64,000 nt of DNA from Sulfitobacter sp. S223 (lineage in GTDB: Bacteria; Pseudomonadota; Alphaproteobacteria; Rhodobacterales; Rhodobacteraceae). Location of the stretch: contig NZ_CP083560.1 of assembly GCF_025143825.1 (NCBI RefSeq), positions 1,426,001 to 1,490,000 of the forward strand, in the 5' to 3' direction. Both the position numbers and the translations under genes were made by a program. This document shows positions 20,263-30,650 of this stretch, piece by piece (within the stretch, counting starts at the first letter, position 1; each line of letters starts with the position of its first letter). Under the pieces are notes generated by a model, which was not told the DNA's origin, searched no databases, and was given only the letters and a program-made list of their open reading frames with translations.

Positions 20263-21521
20263 TGCTACGTAGATTACACCCCGAACAACCCGAAGCATTT
20301 GCCTTTACCCCAGCTAACCAAGCATGGGCAGAAGCGCAGATAACGAAATACCCCGAGGGCCGTCAGGCATCGGCGATCATTCCGTTGTTGTGGCGCGCTC
20401 AGGAGCAAGAGGGCTGGTTGTCACGCCCCGCGATCGAACATGTATCTGAAATGTTGGGTCTGGCATATATTCGCGGACTAGAAGTCGCGACTTTCTACTT
20501 TATGTTCCAGCTTCAACCTGTTGGTTCCGTTGCGCATATTCAGGTTTGCGGCACGACGTCCTGTATGATTTGCGGGGCAGAGGACCTGATCGGTATCTGC
20601 AAAGAAAAGATCGCCCCGAAAGCACACCAGCTTTCAGCGGATGGTAAGTTCTCTTGGGAAGAGGTCGAATGTCTGGGCGCTTGCTCGAACGCACCAATGG
20701 CGCAGATCGGCAAAGACTATTACGAAGATCTGACTGCCGAGCGTTTTACACAGATGTTGGATGAGCTTGCTGAAGGTAAGGTGCCGACACCCGGACCCCA
20801 AAACGGGCGTTATGCGTCGGAGCCACTTGGCGGGCTGACCTCTCTGACCGAATACGACAGCGGCAAGACGCAGTATAATGCCTCCGTACAGCTGGCGTCT
20901 GATATCGGCGATACGGTTAAACGGATCGACGGCACCGAAGTACCACTGCTAGCGCCATGGCAGGGCAAAGCTGCCAATAAAGGCAAAGCGCCCGCAAAGG
21001 CAAAGCGTGATGACATGATGCCGCCGTCCGGTCCGGATGGCGCGCAGGGCGGTCGGACCAAAGCAGAGAAATCTGCCACGCGTTCCGTTGGCGCTGCGTC
21101 TGATCAAGTTTCAGAAGCGGCAGGCGAGGCACCCGAGGCGAAAGCCAAGGCCAAACCCGCCCGTGGCAAGGTTGCGCCTGCACCGAAAACAGACACCAAA
21201 GCGGAATCCGGCAAGGCATCCACAGGTGCCGGTAAGAAGCCACGCACCATGAAAGCACCGCGTAAGTCGGGTGCCGATGACCTCAAGATGATCAAGGGCG
21301 TTGGTCCCAAGCTTGAGACCATGTTGAATACAATGGGCTTTTTCCATTTTGACCAAATCGCAAAATGGGGGCAAGATGAGCTCGCATGGGTTGACCAGAA
21401 CCTTGAGGGGTTCAAAGGCCGCGCGTCGCGCGACAATTGGGTTGATCAGGCGGGCCGGCTTGCGCGGGGGGAAGAAACTGAATTCTCTGCAAGGGCTGGA
21501 AAAGACGGCCGCTATGAATAG
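20262..21521 (+). CDS. nuoE: NADH-quinone oxidoreductase subunit E with C-terminal helix-hairpin-helix extension
   Basis: 24-kDa-type subunit carrying the 2Fe-2S cluster N1a of the NADH-binding arm. The thioredoxin-like part occupies about residues 1-170, with cluster ligands Cys96, Cys101, Cys137 and Cys141 ([18 protein letters not shown]). The total of 419 aa is about twice the usual length. After residue 170 come a conserved spacer, a low-complexity Ala/Lys/Pro linker (about 230-335) and a terminal domain (about 337-410) beginning [18 protein letters not shown]. That resembles the helix-hairpin-helix domain of COG3743, also found appended to other alphaproteobacterial proteins. The same domain ends the next gene product. 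Start ATG at 20262. Confidence 0.95.
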   Translation: MLRRLHPEQPEAFAFTPANQAWAEAQITKYPEGRQASAIIPLLWRAQEQEGWLSRPAIEHVSEMLGLAYIRGLEVATFYFMFQLQPVGSVAHIQVCGTTSCMICGAEDLIGICKEKIAPKAHQLSADGKFSWEEVECLGACSNAPMAQIGKDYYEDLTAERFTQMLDELAEGKVPTPGPQNGRYASEPLGGLTSLTEYDSGKTQYNASVQLASDIGDTVKRIDGTEVPLLAPWQGKAANKGKAPAKAKRDDMMPPSGPDGAQGGRTKAEKSATRSVGAASDQVSEAAGEAPEAKAKAKPARGKVAPAPKTDTKAESGKASTGAGKKPRTMKAPRKSGADDLKMIKGVGPKLETMLNTMGFFHFDQIAKWGQDELAWVDQNLEGFKGRASRDNWVDQAGRLARGEETEFSARAGKDGRYE

Positions 21522-21558
21522 CGGCTGACACAGTCCATCTGGGGGATAAAGTAAAGAC

Positions 21559-22551
21559 ATGGCTTTTAAAGAAAAAAATACGGAGTGCCAGAAAACCTGT
21601 TGGTTGGTTGCTGCACTGGCGGGATTGCTTGCGATGGTGTTGCTGTATGCGTTGGCCGATTTCGGCGCGTTTAAGGCGATCTTCACCGGTGCGCTTCTTG
21701 GCTTCATTCTGGGCGTCGTGTTGATGCTGACAATGTGTAGATCGCAAGCATCGACAGGGGCGGAGTCGTCTTCGGTTAAATCTGGTACAACCGTAGGCTT
21801 AACTTCAGCGGACAGCAAAACCGTCGCGAGCTCTGCCACGCAAGCGTCGACAACAACCGCACAGACAACAAGTGCAGGCGCTGCCGCTGCTGCTGCGTCG
21901 GCCGATGTTTCTGCCGCGAAGGAAGACACAGCCAGCCCTGTTGATATTTCTACCGCTGCATCAGACACCTCAGCCCCATCGGGCACAATGGCGCAGGTCA
22001 ATACCACGCCGTCCGCCGCTTTGAGCATGCCAGTCGCCGAACCTTCTGACGTTTCGGACGCGGAGGCAAAGGCTGCGAAAACTACCGCTAAATCCTCTGC
22101 ATCTGACGCAAGCAAAGCCAAAGCTGCGCCAAAAGCGAAACCAGCGGCCAAAGCCAAAGCAGCAACAGCGAAGCCAAAAGCAGCTGCTGCCGCACCGAAA
22201 GCAAAAGCTGCACCTGCGGCACCCAAAGCAAAGGCGGCAGCTGCAGCGAACAAAGCTAAGGCCGCAGCCCCTGCCAGCAAGAAGCCAGAGATGCTGAGCG
22301 CGCCGCGCGCTGAGGGTAAAGATAACCTCAAGCTGATCAGCGGTGTTGGTCCCAAACTGGAGCAGACATTGAACGATCTGGGTGTCTACCATTTCGATCA
22401 GGTCGCAAAATGGAAGAAGAAAGACATCGCGTGGGTCGATGAGAATCTGCGCTTCAAGGGACGGATCGAGCGCGACGACTGGATGTCACAAGCCAAGATT
22501 CTGGCAAAAGGCGGCGAGACCGAATTCTCGGCGCGCAAAAAGAAAACCTGA
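21559..22551 (+). CDS. Membrane-anchored Ala/Lys-rich protein with NuoE-like C-terminal HhH domain
   Basis: 330 residues in three parts. Two hydrophobic helices (about 14-37 and 38-62) come first. A long Ser/Thr/Ala region then grades into Lys-Ala repeats with KAKAA and APKAK units (about 180-255). The terminal domain (about 257-325) has DNLKLISGVGPKLEQTLND, FDQVAKWKKKDIAWVDENL and RIERDDWMSQAKILAKGGETEFSAR, closely matching the end of NuoE. If the helices are in the inner membrane, the basic tail faces the cytoplasm, near where the complex I arm sits. The function is unknown; the HhH fold suggests nucleic-acid or protein binding. The start follows GGGGATAAAGTAAAGAC. Confidence 0.8.
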   Translation: MAFKEKNTECQKTCWLVAALAGLLAMVLLYALADFGAFKAIFTGALLGFILGVVLMLTMCRSQASTGAESSSVKSGTTVGLTSADSKTVASSATQASTTTAQTTSAGAAAAAASADVSAAKEDTASPVDISTAASDTSAPSGTMAQVNTTPSAALSMPVAEPSDVSDAEAKAAKTTAKSSASDASKAKAAPKAKPAAKAKAATAKPKAAAAAPKAKAAPAAPKAKAAAAANKAKAAAPASKKPEMLSAPRAEGKDNLKLISGVGPKLEQTLNDLGVYHFDQVAKWKKKDIAWVDENLRFKGRIERDDWMSQAKILAKGGETEFSARKKKT

Positions 22552-22566
22552 GTTTAGGAGCCGTCC

Positions 22567-22791
22567 GTGGCTAACAACGACGACACACTGTCACGTAACG
22601 GGCGGCGCCTTGCTTTGGTGAGCGTTGTGGGCGCTTTCGCCTTTATGGGGATTGAGTTCGCTGGGGCCACTTACGGGTGGTCAAATCAGACAATGGGCCT
22701 TCTGGAGCTTGGCATTGCGGCCATGTTCTTGTGGGTCTTTATACAAGCATTCAGAATGTGGCGTCAGCGCCAGTCTGAGAAAGACGGATAA
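22567..22791 (+). CDS. DUF5337-like small membrane protein
   Basis: 74 residues starting at GTG 22567 behind AGGAG (22556-22560). Two hydrophobic helices (about 16-36 and 42-62) are flanked by basic RNGRR and WRQRQ, so both ends are probably cytoplasmic. It matches my memory of DUF5337, a Rhodobacterales family located before nuoF. Function unknown. Confidence 0.72.
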   Translation: MANNDDTLSRNGRRLALVSVVGAFAFMGIEFAGATYGWSNQTMGLLELGIAAMFLWVFIQAFRMWRQRQSEKDG

Positions 22792-22796
22792 GCATC

Positions 22797-24089
22797 ATGT
22801 TGCAGGACAAAGACCGGATTTTCACGAATATCTACGGCATGCATGACCGTACCCTCAAGGGTGCGCAGGCGCGTGGCCATTGGGATGGTACGGCGGCAAT
22901 CATCAAGAAAGGCCGCGACTGGATCATCGACGAGATGAAAGCTTCCGGTTTGCGTGGCCGTGGTGGTGCGGGTTTTCCGACTGGTCTGAAATGGTCCTTC
23001 ATGCCGAAAGAAAGCGACGGCCGCCCCAGCTATCTGGTGGTTAACGCCGACGAATCCGAACCCGGCACATGTAAAGACCGTGAGATCATGCGCCACGATC
23101 CGCACACGCTGATCGAGGGCTGCCTGATTGCAAGCTTCGCGATGAATGCGAATGCTTGCTACATCTACATTCGCGGCGAATACATCCGCGAAAAAGAGGC
23201 GCTGCAAAACGCCATCGACGAAGCCTATGAGGCCGGTCTGGTGGGCAAGAACGCCGCAAAATCCGGTTGGGATTTCGACATCTACCTGCACCACGGGGCA
23301 GGGGCATACATCTGCGGTGAAGAGACTGCTTTGCTTGAAAGCCTCGAGGGCAAAAAGGGCATGCCGCGGATGAAACCACCGTTCCCTGCAGGTGCGGGCC
23401 TTTATGGTTGCCCGACAACTGTGAACAACGTAGAAAGCATCGCGGTCGTCCCGACCATCCTACGCCGTGGTGGTGGTTGGTTTGCTGGATTTGGCCGCCC
23501 GAACAACGCAGGCACAAAGCTGTTCGCGATCTCGGGGCATGTGAACAACCCGTGCGTGGTTGAAGAAGCGATGAGCATTTCGTTCGAAGAACTGATTGAA
23601 AAGCACTGCGGCGGTATTCGTGGCGGATGGGACAACCTGAAGGCTGTTATCCCGGGTGGATCGTCTGTTCCGATGATTCCCGGAAAGGAAATGCGCAACG
23701 CGATCATGGATTTCGACTATCTGCGTGAGCAGCGATCGGGCCTTGGAACGGCTGCGGTCATCGTAATGGACCAGTCAACTGATGTGATCAAAGCGATCTG
23801 GCGTCTGGCGAAATTCTACAAGCACGAAAGCTGTGGTCAGTGTACACCCTGCCGCGAAGGCACAGGTTGGATGATGCGTGTGATGGATCGTCTTGTTAAA
23901 GGTGACGCCGATCCCGAAGAGATCGACATGTTGCTTGACGTTACCAAGCAAGTCGAAGGCCATACCATTTGTGCGCTCGGCGATGCGGCTGCTTGGCCTA
24001 TTCAGGGGCTTATCCGTCACTTCCGCGACGAAATTGAAGACCGGATTGCGCACAAGCGTGGCACGGTTTCTCCTGTAGCGGCGGAATAG
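22797..24089 (+). CDS. nuoF: NADH-quinone oxidoreductase subunit F
   Basis: 51-kDa subunit where NADH is oxidised: binds NADH, FMN and 4Fe-4S cluster N3. 430 aa. Seen: [16 protein letters not shown] and [19 protein letters not shown] for FMN and NADH, and the cluster ligands [13 protein letters not shown] plus the distal Cys in [14 protein letters not shown]. Standard length, start at ATG 22797. Five non-complex-I genes separate it from nuoG. Confidence 0.98.
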   Translation: MLQDKDRIFTNIYGMHDRTLKGAQARGHWDGTAAIIKKGRDWIIDEMKASGLRGRGGAGFPTGLKWSFMPKESDGRPSYLVVNADESEPGTCKDREIMRHDPHTLIEGCLIASFAMNANACYIYIRGEYIREKEALQNAIDEAYEAGLVGKNAAKSGWDFDIYLHHGAGAYICGEETALLESLEGKKGMPRMKPPFPAGAGLYGCPTTVNNVESIAVVPTILRRGGGWFAGFGRPNNAGTKLFAISGHVNNPCVVEEAMSISFEELIEKHCGGIRGGWDNLKAVIPGGSSVPMIPGKEMRNAIMDFDYLREQRSGLGTAAVIVMDQSTDVIKAIWRLAKFYKHESCGQCTPCREGTGWMMRVMDRLVKGDADPEEIDMLLDVTKQVEGHTICALGDAAAWPIQGLIRHFRDEIEDRIAHKRGTVSPVAAE

Positions 24090-24093
24090 CAGC

Positions 24094-24501
24094 ATGGAAA
24101 TTTTCGCACCCTACGCCCACGCGATTGCAGCACTGGCCCTTTGGGCGCTGCTGGTTTGTGTGCTTTCGATGCTGTCCACAATTGGACGTACGGCAGAGAA
24201 CCGCTGCGATTGCGGGAAGCCCAAGCGGGACTATAGCGACCCTGTCTACCGCCGAGAACGCGCGTTCATGAATGCGGTTGAAGGCGGCGGTCCGTTCATC
24301 GCGGTGACCATTGCGGCCATTCTGGCCGGAGGATCGGTTTTCTGGGTAAACCTCTTTGCATCGCTTTATGTGGTGGCGCGTGTGGCGATGGCCGTGGTCC
24401 ACATCAAGACAGAAAACCAGCCAGCCCGTTCACTCTGCTTTGTGGTGGGCTTGGTCTGCATCATTGCGCTGGCGGTGATTGTCTTGTTCGCGGTTTTCTA
24501 A
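24094..24501 (+). CDS. MAPEG family membrane protein
   Basis: 135 residues with four hydrophobic segments (about 8-30, 66-82, 83-100, 112-134) and the MAPEG-like stretch RRERAFMNAVEGGGPFIAVTI. MAPEG proteins include glutathione-dependent membrane enzymes; this sub-branch has no known substrate. A CDCGK cysteine pair in the first cytoplasmic loop is unusual. Its start lies four bases after the nuoF stop. Confidence 0.78.
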   Translation: MEIFAPYAHAIAALALWALLVCVLSMLSTIGRTAENRCDCGKPKRDYSDPVYRRERAFMNAVEGGGPFIAVTIAAILAGGSVFWVNLFASLYVVARVAMAVVHIKTENQPARSLCFVVGLVCIIALAVIVLFAVF

Positions 24502-24538
24502 GAAACCCGCGCGGAATCTGAAATTCCTTTTATGATCT

Positions 24539-24564
24539 GCTGTGGCCTGTTGTCTGGCCACAGC
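24539..24564 (+). other. Intraoperonic hairpin after the MAPEG gene
   Basis: Perfect 9-bp stem (left arm GCTGTGGCC) with an 8-base loop, in the 138-base gap before the next gene. No T-run follows. It could act in mRNA processing or partial termination inside the nuo transcript. Confidence 0.4.
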
Positions 24565-24639
24565 TACCACGCCAGCAGCGGCTTTGTATGCTTCGGGTTT
24601 CTGGTTTATCACGGTCATGCCTTTTGATGGAGTAGCCGG

Positions 24640-25107
24640 GTGGCGCAGATGCATCTAGCCGAGTTGAACCTCGGTGTTCTCAAACATGACTGGGACGATC
24701 CGCGTGTGCGGGGCTTTGTGGATGGGCTTGATCTGGTCAATCGCGTTGCGAAGCGTTCTCGGGGATTTGTCTGGATGATGGACGGCGAGGCGATGGATGC
24801 CGCGCAGAATGATCCCGATGGTCCATTGGGAGGTAATCCGCGCACCGCAAGCACGCTGTCAGTCTGGGAAGATGTCGCCAGCCTTGAACATTTCGTCTGG
24901 AACACCGTGCACAAACGTTTTTATGACCGCCGCGCGGAATGGTATGACGCGGTCGAAAGTCTGCGATTTGCGATGTGGTGGGTTCCGGTTAACCACCGCC
25001 CTGATATGCATGAGGCGATCACGCGGTTCAGGCACCTTGAGGAACATGGCGACAGTGACATAGCTTTCGGCTGGGACTATGCGACGACGCAGGTCTGTAA
25101 AGAATAG
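24640..25107 (+). CDS. DUF3291 family protein
   Basis: 155 residues resembling DUF3291, a small alpha/beta (dimeric ferredoxin-like) family possibly related to antibiotic monooxygenases. Seen: HLAELNLGVLKHDWDDPRV, DVASLEHFVWNTVHKRFYDRR and AMWWVPVNHRPDMHEA. It starts at GTG 24640 after GGAG. Cytosolic. No reaction is assigned to the family; the position inside the nuo operon is the only functional hint. Confidence 0.78.
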   Translation: MAQMHLAELNLGVLKHDWDDPRVRGFVDGLDLVNRVAKRSRGFVWMMDGEAMDAAQNDPDGPLGGNPRTASTLSVWEDVASLEHFVWNTVHKRFYDRRAEWYDAVESLRFAMWWVPVNHRPDMHEAITRFRHLEEHGDSDIAFGWDYATTQVCKE

Positions 25108-25117
25108 GAGATCGTAC

Positions 25118-25357
25118 ATGGGTTTTGTCCGTAATATCTTGGACGGTCTGCTAAGCTTCGGGGCATTTCTGCTGACGCTTGGCGTGTTTGCCGGGCCTTC
25201 CTGGGCCACTTATCTGGCGGTTTCCGGTGGCTTGGTGACACCTTGGATCTATGTGCTGTTGGTGGGGATGCTCTATGTCGGGCTTAACTTGGCTATTGCG
25301 TTCTTGCGCAAGGCGTTGGACGGAATTTCTCCTTTGCGGGAGCGAAAAAGGGGATAG
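25118..25357 (+). CDS. Small two-helix membrane protein
   Basis: 79 residues with start ATG 25118 behind TAGGAG. Two hydrophobic helices (about 10-34 and 42-64) and a basic C-terminus (PLRERKRG). I do not recognise a family. It is encoded in the nuoF-nuoG interval with other small membrane or exported proteins. Confidence 0.6.
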   Translation: MGFVRNILDGLLSFGAFLLTLGVFAGPSWATYLAVSGGLVTPWIYVLLVGMLYVGLNLAIAFLRKALDGISPLRERKRG

Positions 25358-25447
25358 GCGAAGAAGCACTGGCCCTGTCCGACAATTTCGGCGATAACGG
25401 GCGCAAGTTTGTAAATAACCGCACCAAAGCGTGTGGAGGAGACAGTG

Positions 25448-25780
25448 ATGAAGATTTGGACTGCGCTTGTGGTATGTGCCGGACTGACAGCAGGCTGCAC
25501 ATCATCCGAAGACCGCATCCTGTTTGACGGGCAGTACTTCAACGCAAAATTGCGCAAAGTGGACCGGCAGCTTGATGTCTTCACAGTCACCGTCAAACCA
25601 GTGTCAAAATCTGTGGAAGGGGCTTTGGCCGCTGGCCAGTATGAGGCGATCATCCATTGCGTAAACTACTTCGGATCATCCGATATCGAATGGACAGTCG
25701 GGCCGGACACGCCGACTGAACAGCTCAGCGTCGTGAATGATGTGCTGACATTGCAGGGCCGTTGCCCTAGCTCACGATAG
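25448..25780 (+). CDS. Small lipoprotein of unknown function
   Basis: 110 residues starting at ATG 25448 after GGAGGA. The N-terminus is a clear lipoprotein signal with lipobox LTAGC (Cys near residue 16), so export and lipidation are predicted. The mature part has two further cysteines (IIHCVNYFG and GRCPSSR), as in small periplasmic disulfide domains. Family not recognised. In the nuoF-nuoG interval. Confidence 0.68.
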   Translation: MKIWTALVVCAGLTAGCTSSEDRILFDGQYFNAKLRKVDRQLDVFTVTVKPVSKSVEGALAAGQYEAIIHCVNYFGSSDIEWTVGPDTPTEQLSVVNDVLTLQGRCPSSR

Positions 25781-25892
25781 ACAAAAACCGGTGACGCCTG
25801 ACAAAAGGCGGTGCTGATATTGAATAACAAGGGGACTAACCTGCACATGCAAGCAAGGGCAAAAGCCCATGAAAGCATATGAGGACTGAGTA

Positions 25893-26294
25893 ATGCGTAA
25901 CCTGATCTTAACAATTAGTCTTATTTCACTGTCGGCCGGGATTGCAGCGGCCCAAGGCAACCTGCGTGATGTAAAGTCGATCGATAACGCAGTATTCGAC
26001 GTTGCGGTTGCAGACAAAATCCGGAAAGAATGTCCGGAGATTTCTGCCCGCATTATAAAGGCGCTGACGTTGTATCGTCAGGTGCGCGCAGAGGCGCGAT
26101 CCTTGGGTTTTACCGACGCGCAGATCGAAGAGTATGGCGACTCGGACAAGGAAAAGGCGCGGTTGCGGGCCAAGGGCGATGCATATTTCCGCGCCAACGG
26201 GGTTGTAGCATCTGACCCGCAAAGCTATTGCGCGCTAGGGCGCAAAGAGATTCAAAAATCGAGCCGCATCGGCTCGTTGCTGAGAGAAAAGTGA
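25893..26294 (+). CDS. DUF5333 family periplasmic protein
   Basis: 133 residues with a signal peptide ([18 protein letters not shown]). The mature part contains [18 protein letters not shown] and a closing [20 protein letters not shown]. The two cysteines and the helical pattern match DUF5333, known to me as a Rhodobacterales family of unknown function. A predicted disulfide would join the N- and C-terminal helices. Lies five bases before nuoG. Confidence 0.78.
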   Translation: MRNLILTISLISLSAGIAAAQGNLRDVKSIDNAVFDVAVADKIRKECPEISARIIKALTLYRQVRAEARSLGFTDAQIEEYGDSDKEKARLRAKGDAYFRANGVVASDPQSYCALGRKEIQKSSRIGSLLREK

Positions 26295-26298
26295 CATC

Positions 26299-28314
26299 AT
26301 GAGCGATATTCGCAAGATCATCATCGACGGTAAGGAAATCGAAGCCGAGGGCGCTATGACGCTCATTCAGGCGTGTGAGCAGGCAGGCGTGGAAGTTCCG
26401 CGTTTTTGCTACCACGAACGTCTGTCGATCGCCGGTAACTGCCGGATGTGTCTTGTTGAAGTGGTTGGCGGCCCGCCAAAGCCTGCGGCATCCTGCGCGA
26501 TGCAGGTGCGTGATCTGCGCCCGGGCCCCGAAGGCCAGCCGCCCGTTGTGAAAACCAATTCACCCATGGTGAAGAAAGCCCGCGAGGGCGTGATGGAATT
26601 TCTGCTCATCAACCATCCGCTGGATTGCCCGATCTGCGATCAGGGTGGCGAATGCGATCTTCAGGATCAGGCGATGGCCTACGGTGTGGATTTCTCCCGC
26701 TACCGTGAGCCGAAGCGCGCGACAGATGATCTGGATCTTGGCCCGCTGGTCGAAACGCATATGACACGCTGCATCTCTTGCACCCGCTGTGTGCGCTTTA
26801 CCACCGAAGTGGCAGGCATCACGCAGATGGGGCAAACCGGCCGCGGCGAGGATGCAGAAATTACCGCCTATCTGGGCGAAACACTTGATAGCAACCTGCA
26901 GGGTAACATTATTGATCTGTGCCCTGTTGGTGCGTTGGTCTCCAAGCCTTACGCATTCACCGCGCGTCCTTGGGAACTGAGCAAAACAGAATCGATCGAC
27001 GTGATGGATGCCCTTGGTTCCAACATCCGCGTAGATACGAAGGGCCGTGAAGTCATGCGCTTCCTGCCGCGTAACAATGACGGCGTGAACGAAGAATGGA
27101 TTTCCGACAAGACGCGCTTTGTCTGGGACGGTCTGCGCAAACAGCGCCTTGATACTCCTTACATCCGTGAGAACGGCAAGCTGCGTAAAGCCGACTGGCC
27201 CGAAGCGTTGGCAGCTGCTGCTGCTGCGATGAAGGGTAAAAAGCTTGGCGGTCTGGTCGGTGATCTGGCTCCTGTTGAGGCAGCCTTTGCGCTGAAGCAA
27301 TTGATCGAGGGGCAGGGCGGCGTTGTCGAATCCCGCACCGACGGGGCAAAACTGCCCGCCGGTAACCGGTCCGGTTATGTCGGCACTGCCACTATAGAAG
27401 ATATCGATACCTGCGAAGCGATCATGTTGATCGGCACCAATCCTGCTGTTGAAGCGCCTGTTCTGAACGCCCGCATCCGCAAAGCGTGGAGCAAAGGCTG
27501 CGACGTAGGGCTGGTTGGTCCGAAAGTCGATCTGACCTATGAATACAACCACATTGGCGACGCACCACAGGTCATGGATGATCTGCTGAAGCGTGATCAT
27601 TCCGACGTGGCTGAAAAATCTTCGATGATCATCGTCGGCATGGGCGCCTTGGCGCGGGAAGATGGCGCCGCGGTTCTGGCGGCTGCGATGGCTCTTGTTG
27701 AAAGCACAAAGTCCGGTTTCATGGTGTTGCACACTGCCGCGTCCCGTGTCGGCGCAATGGATGTTGGCGCTGTGGCTCCGAACGGCATCACGGATGTGCT
27801 TGAAGCTGACGTGATCTATAACCTTGGTGCAGATGAAGGCGATATTCCAGCCGGTCCGTTCGTTATCTATCAGGGCAGTCATGGTGATCGTGGTGCGCAC
27901 CGCGCAGACATCATCCTGCCAGCCGCCGCCTATACCGAAGAATCAGCATTGTTCGTAAACACAGAAGGCCGTCCGCAGCTGGCCCAACGCGCCAGCTTTG
28001 CACCCGGTCAGGCGAAAGAAAACTGGGCCATCCTGCGCGCCCTTAGCGCCGAGCTGGATGCGGTATTGCCATTTGATTCGATTGCCGCACTGCGTCAGGC
28101 GCTTGTCAAAGCGCATCCACATCTGGGGCAGGTCGATCAGCTGGCGGAAAACACGTGGTCGGTTGAGCCCAAGGGCAAGATTGATTCCGCGCCGTTCTCT
28201 TATGCGATTGCCGATTTCTATCTCTCAAACCCGATTGCACGGGCGTCCAGCCTGATGGCCGAACTTTCGTCCAACGCCAAAGCACGTCGTACGAAGGCTA
28301 TGGCGGCAGAGTGA
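26299..28314 (+). CDS. nuoG: NADH-quinone oxidoreductase subunit G
   Basis: 75-kDa iron-sulfur subunit, 671 aa. The N-terminal 2Fe-2S ferredoxin domain has [20 protein letters not shown] His/Cys 4Fe-4S site is in [19 protein letters not shown], and a second 4Fe-4S site has [10 protein letters not shown] with a distal Cys in [10 protein letters not shown]. The C-terminal molybdopterin-oxidoreductase-like domain is the short mitochondrial/alphaproteobacterial form. Its stop overlaps the following lipoprotein gene (GTGA). Confidence 0.98.
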   Translation: MSDIRKIIIDGKEIEAEGAMTLIQACEQAGVEVPRFCYHERLSIAGNCRMCLVEVVGGPPKPAASCAMQVRDLRPGPEGQPPVVKTNSPMVKKAREGVMEFLLINHPLDCPICDQGGECDLQDQAMAYGVDFSRYREPKRATDDLDLGPLVETHMTRCISCTRCVRFTTEVAGITQMGQTGRGEDAEITAYLGETLDSNLQGNIIDLCPVGALVSKPYAFTARPWELSKTESIDVMDALGSNIRVDTKGREVMRFLPRNNDGVNEEWISDKTRFVWDGLRKQRLDTPYIRENGKLRKADWPEALAAAAAAMKGKKLGGLVGDLAPVEAAFALKQLIEGQGGVVESRTDGAKLPAGNRSGYVGTATIEDIDTCEAIMLIGTNPAVEAPVLNARIRKAWSKGCDVGLVGPKVDLTYEYNHIGDAPQVMDDLLKRDHSDVAEKSSMIIVGMGALAREDGAAVLAAAMALVESTKSGFMVLHTAASRVGAMDVGAVAPNGITDVLEADVIYNLGADEGDIPAGPFVIYQGSHGDRGAHRADIILPAAAYTEESALFVNTEGRPQLAQRASFAPGQAKENWAILRALSAELDAVLPFDSIAALRQALVKAHPHLGQVDQLAENTWSVEPKGKIDSAPFSYAIADFYLSNPIARASSLMAELSSNAKARRTKAMAAE

Positions 28315-28694
28315 GAAGCATGGGCCTGATCGCTTTGCTGGCGGCTGCCGCTTGCACGCCAGCGATTCCCACAGCCGAAGACTTTATCCCTGAATACAAA
28401 GGGGTAGAGACTGTTTTGCTGGATGGCGATCTGGTGCAGTTTAATGTTGCTATGACGAAGGCTTTGGCGTCAGAAAATGTCGCGGCCTACGCAGAATGTG
28501 CTGCAGCGCAGTATACGTTAATTCGCGGGTATGGTTTTGCACGTCATGTAAGGACAAATGTGGCAATTGAGGGTGGCATTTGGCGTGCCGATGCTGTTTA
28601 CACAATCTCGCCGAGCCTGCCTAAAGGCTTGAAGACTATTGATGCCGAGGTGGTCACGCAAAACTGCCGCGAACAAGGCATTCCTACGGTGTGA
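28311..28694 (+). CDS. Putative lipoprotein between nuoG and nuoH
   Basis: 127 residues from GTG 28311 (overlapping the nuoG stop), or 124 from ATG 28320. The N-terminus [14 protein letters not shown] has a lipobox-like LAAAAC followed by polar residues, so lipidation is likely. The mature part holds a Cys pair (AECAAAQ, TQNCREQ) and an [12 protein letters not shown] strand. No family recognised. Seven bases from nuoH. Confidence 0.65.
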   Translation: MRSMGLIALLAAAACTPAIPTAEDFIPEYKGVETVLLDGDLVQFNVAMTKALASENVAAYAECAAAQYTLIRGYGFARHVRTNVAIEGGIWRADAVYTISPSLPKGLKTIDAEVVTQNCREQGIPTV

Positions 28695-28700
28695 GGACCT

Positions 28701-29741
28701 ATGGCTGACTTCTTTTTTAACACCACGCTGGGAGCAATCCTGCTGATCGTCGGACAGATTTTCCTTGTGGTGATTCCATTGCTACTGGCTCTGGCCTTTC
28801 TGATGTATCTTGATCGCAAGATCTGGGCTTCTGTCCAGCTGCGTCGCGGACCGAACGTGGTAGGGGTTTACGGCCTGCTGCAATCGTTTGCGGATTTCGG
28901 CAAATATATCGTCAAGGAAATCGTTGTTCCTGCGGGCGCTGACCGCCCCGTGTTCTTCCTTGCTCCGATGGTAAGCCTTGTGATGGCGCTGGTCGCCTGG
29001 GCGGTGATTCCATTCAATGACGGCTGGGTCCTGTCTGACATCAACGTCGCAATCCTGTTTGTATTCGCTGTGTCCTCATTGGAGGTTTACGGCGTGATCA
29101 TGGGTGGCTGGGCGTCGAACTCCAAGTATCCGTTCCTTGGATCGCTTCGTTCTGCCGCGCAGATGATCTCTTACGAAGTCTCGATCGGCCTGATCATCAT
29201 CGGTGTGATTATCTCGACCGGTTCCATGAACTTTAGCGGTATCGTGGCTGCGCAAGAGGGATCTTACGGCTTGCTGAACTGGTACTGGTTGCCGCACTTC
29301 CCGATGCTGATCCTTTTCTTCATCTCGGCCTTGGCCGAGACAAACCGCCCGCCGTTTGACCTTCCCGAAGCAGAATCAGAACTGGTTGCCGGTTATCAGG
29401 TTGAATACTCATCCACGCCATTCCTGCTGTTCATGATCGGTGAACTGGTCGCTGTCGTTCTGATGTGCGCATTGATCTCGTTGATGTTCTTTGGCGGCTG
29501 GCTGTCTCCAATTCCGGGCCTGCCCGATGGCATCTTCTGGATGATCGCCAAGATGGGCATCGTGTTCTTCTTCTTCTCGCTGATCAAGGCGATCACACCG
29601 CGCTACCGTTATGACCAGTTGATGCGTCTGGGTTGGAAAGTGTTCCTTCCGTTCTCGCTGTTCTGGGTCGTGTTTGTGGCATTTGCCGCGAAATTTGGAT
29701 GGTTCTGGGGCATTTACGCCCGCTGGACCGTAGGGGGCTGA
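28701..29741 (+). CDS. nuoH: NADH-quinone oxidoreductase subunit H
   Basis: ND1-type membrane subunit of 346 aa with about eight helices, linking the quinone site to the proton-pumping arm. Seen: the early helix ending [20 protein letters not shown], and the cytosolic loop [20 protein letters not shown] with acidic residues implicated in quinone coupling. Confidence 0.98.
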   Translation: MADFFFNTTLGAILLIVGQIFLVVIPLLLALAFLMYLDRKIWASVQLRRGPNVVGVYGLLQSFADFGKYIVKEIVVPAGADRPVFFLAPMVSLVMALVAWAVIPFNDGWVLSDINVAILFVFAVSSLEVYGVIMGGWASNSKYPFLGSLRSAAQMISYEVSIGLIIIGVIISTGSMNFSGIVAAQEGSYGLLNWYWLPHFPMLILFFISALAETNRPPFDLPEAESELVAGYQVEYSSTPFLLFMIGELVAVVLMCALISLMFFGGWLSPIPGLPDGIFWMIAKMGIVFFFFSLIKAITPRYRYDQLMRLGWKVFLPFSLFWVVFVAFAAKFGWFWGIYARWTVGG

Positions 29742-29742
29742 T

Positions 29743-30231
29743 ATGACCGACTATACACGTCACGCCAAATACTTCCTGTTGCAGGATTTTTATCAAGGCA
29801 TGAAGCTGGGCATCAAATATATGTTCAAGCCGAAGGCGACGATCAACTATCCGCACGAGAAGGGGCCTCTGTCTCCGCGCTTTCGTGGTGAACATGCGCT
29901 GCGTCGGTATGCCAACGGCGAAGAACGTTGCATCGCCTGCAAGCTCTGTGAGGCGGTTTGCCCCGCTCAGGCAATCACGATTGATGCTGAGCCACGTGAG
30001 GACGGCAGCCGCCGCACCACGCGCTATGACATCGACATGACAAAATGTATCTATTGCGGTTTCTGTCAGGAAGCTTGCCCTGTGGATGCGATTGTTGAAG
30101 GGCCAAACTTCGAGTTCTCGACTGAGACACGCGAAGAGCTGTACTATGACAAGGCAAAGCTGCTGGAAAACGGCGACCGTTGGGAAGCCGAGATTGCCCG
30201 CAACCTTGAAATGGATGCACCTTACCGATGA
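29743..30231 (+). CDS. nuoI: NADH-quinone oxidoreductase subunit I
   Basis: TYKY-type subunit of 162 aa with two 4Fe-4S clusters (N6a, N6b). Both ligand sets are visible: [16 protein letters not shown] and [16 protein letters not shown]. The N-terminal amphipathic stretch [13 protein letters not shown] rests on the membrane. It starts one base after nuoH and overlaps the next gene by four bases. Confidence 0.98.
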   Translation: MTDYTRHAKYFLLQDFYQGMKLGIKYMFKPKATINYPHEKGPLSPRFRGEHALRRYANGEERCIACKLCEAVCPAQAITIDAEPREDGSRRTTRYDIDMTKCIYCGFCQEACPVDAIVEGPNFEFSTETREELYYDKAKLLENGDRWEAEIARNLEMDAPYR

Positions 30232-30650
30232 CCGATAAGAACCCTTGGGAAGATATGATGCGGCAGATGCAGGATATGGCTAAGACCTTTCCTGCAATGG
30301 ATGCGTTCACGCCTAAAGGGTTCGAGGCCATGATGGGGTTGATGCCAAAGGACCTGATGGAAACGTTCTTTGGTAACAAGCTTAACCCGGACGGGCTGGA
30401 TGCAAAGACACGGCTTCTGCTGACATTAGCAGGGCTGACGATGCAGGGCGCGCAAAATGATGTGGCCATTCGTCAGACAGTGCGCCATGCCGCAGAGGCT
30501 GGTGCGCATCGCCAACAAATTATCGAGACGATTGGTCAGATGGCCCTCTTTGCGGGATTACCCGCAATGCAGCGTGCCATGGATCTGGCCCAACCTGTGC
30601 TGGACGAGATGTCGGAGCAGGCGGACAAGAACAAGGAAGGTGACGCATGA
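30228..30650 (+). CDS. Carboxymuconolactone-decarboxylase-like protein between nuoI and nuoJ
   Basis: 140 residues. The C-terminal two-thirds (from [20 protein letters not shown] to [19 protein letters not shown]) has the all-helical CMD/AhpD pattern, with a conserved-looking His in ETVRHA-type position ([10 protein letters not shown]). The AhpD redox pair CXXC is absent and the protein contains no cysteine, so a peroxidase role is unlikely. A Met-rich N-terminus ([12 protein letters not shown]) precedes it. Overlaps of four bases with both neighbours tie it to the operon. Confidence 0.75.
   Translation: MTDKNPWEDMMRQMQDMAKTFPAMDAFTPKGFEAMMGLMPKDLMETFFGNKLNPDGLDAKTRLLLTLAGLTMQGAQNDVAIRQTVRHAAEAGAHRQQIIETIGQMALFAGLPAMQRAMDLAQPVLDEMSEQADKNKEGDA

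Noticed and set aside
21111-22355. A 414-codon minus-strand frame rich in Ala and Phe opposite nuoE and the HhH membrane protein gene
   Set aside because: A mirror of the Ala/Lys repeats on the plus strand; the plus-strand genes have motifs and ribosome sites, this frame does not.
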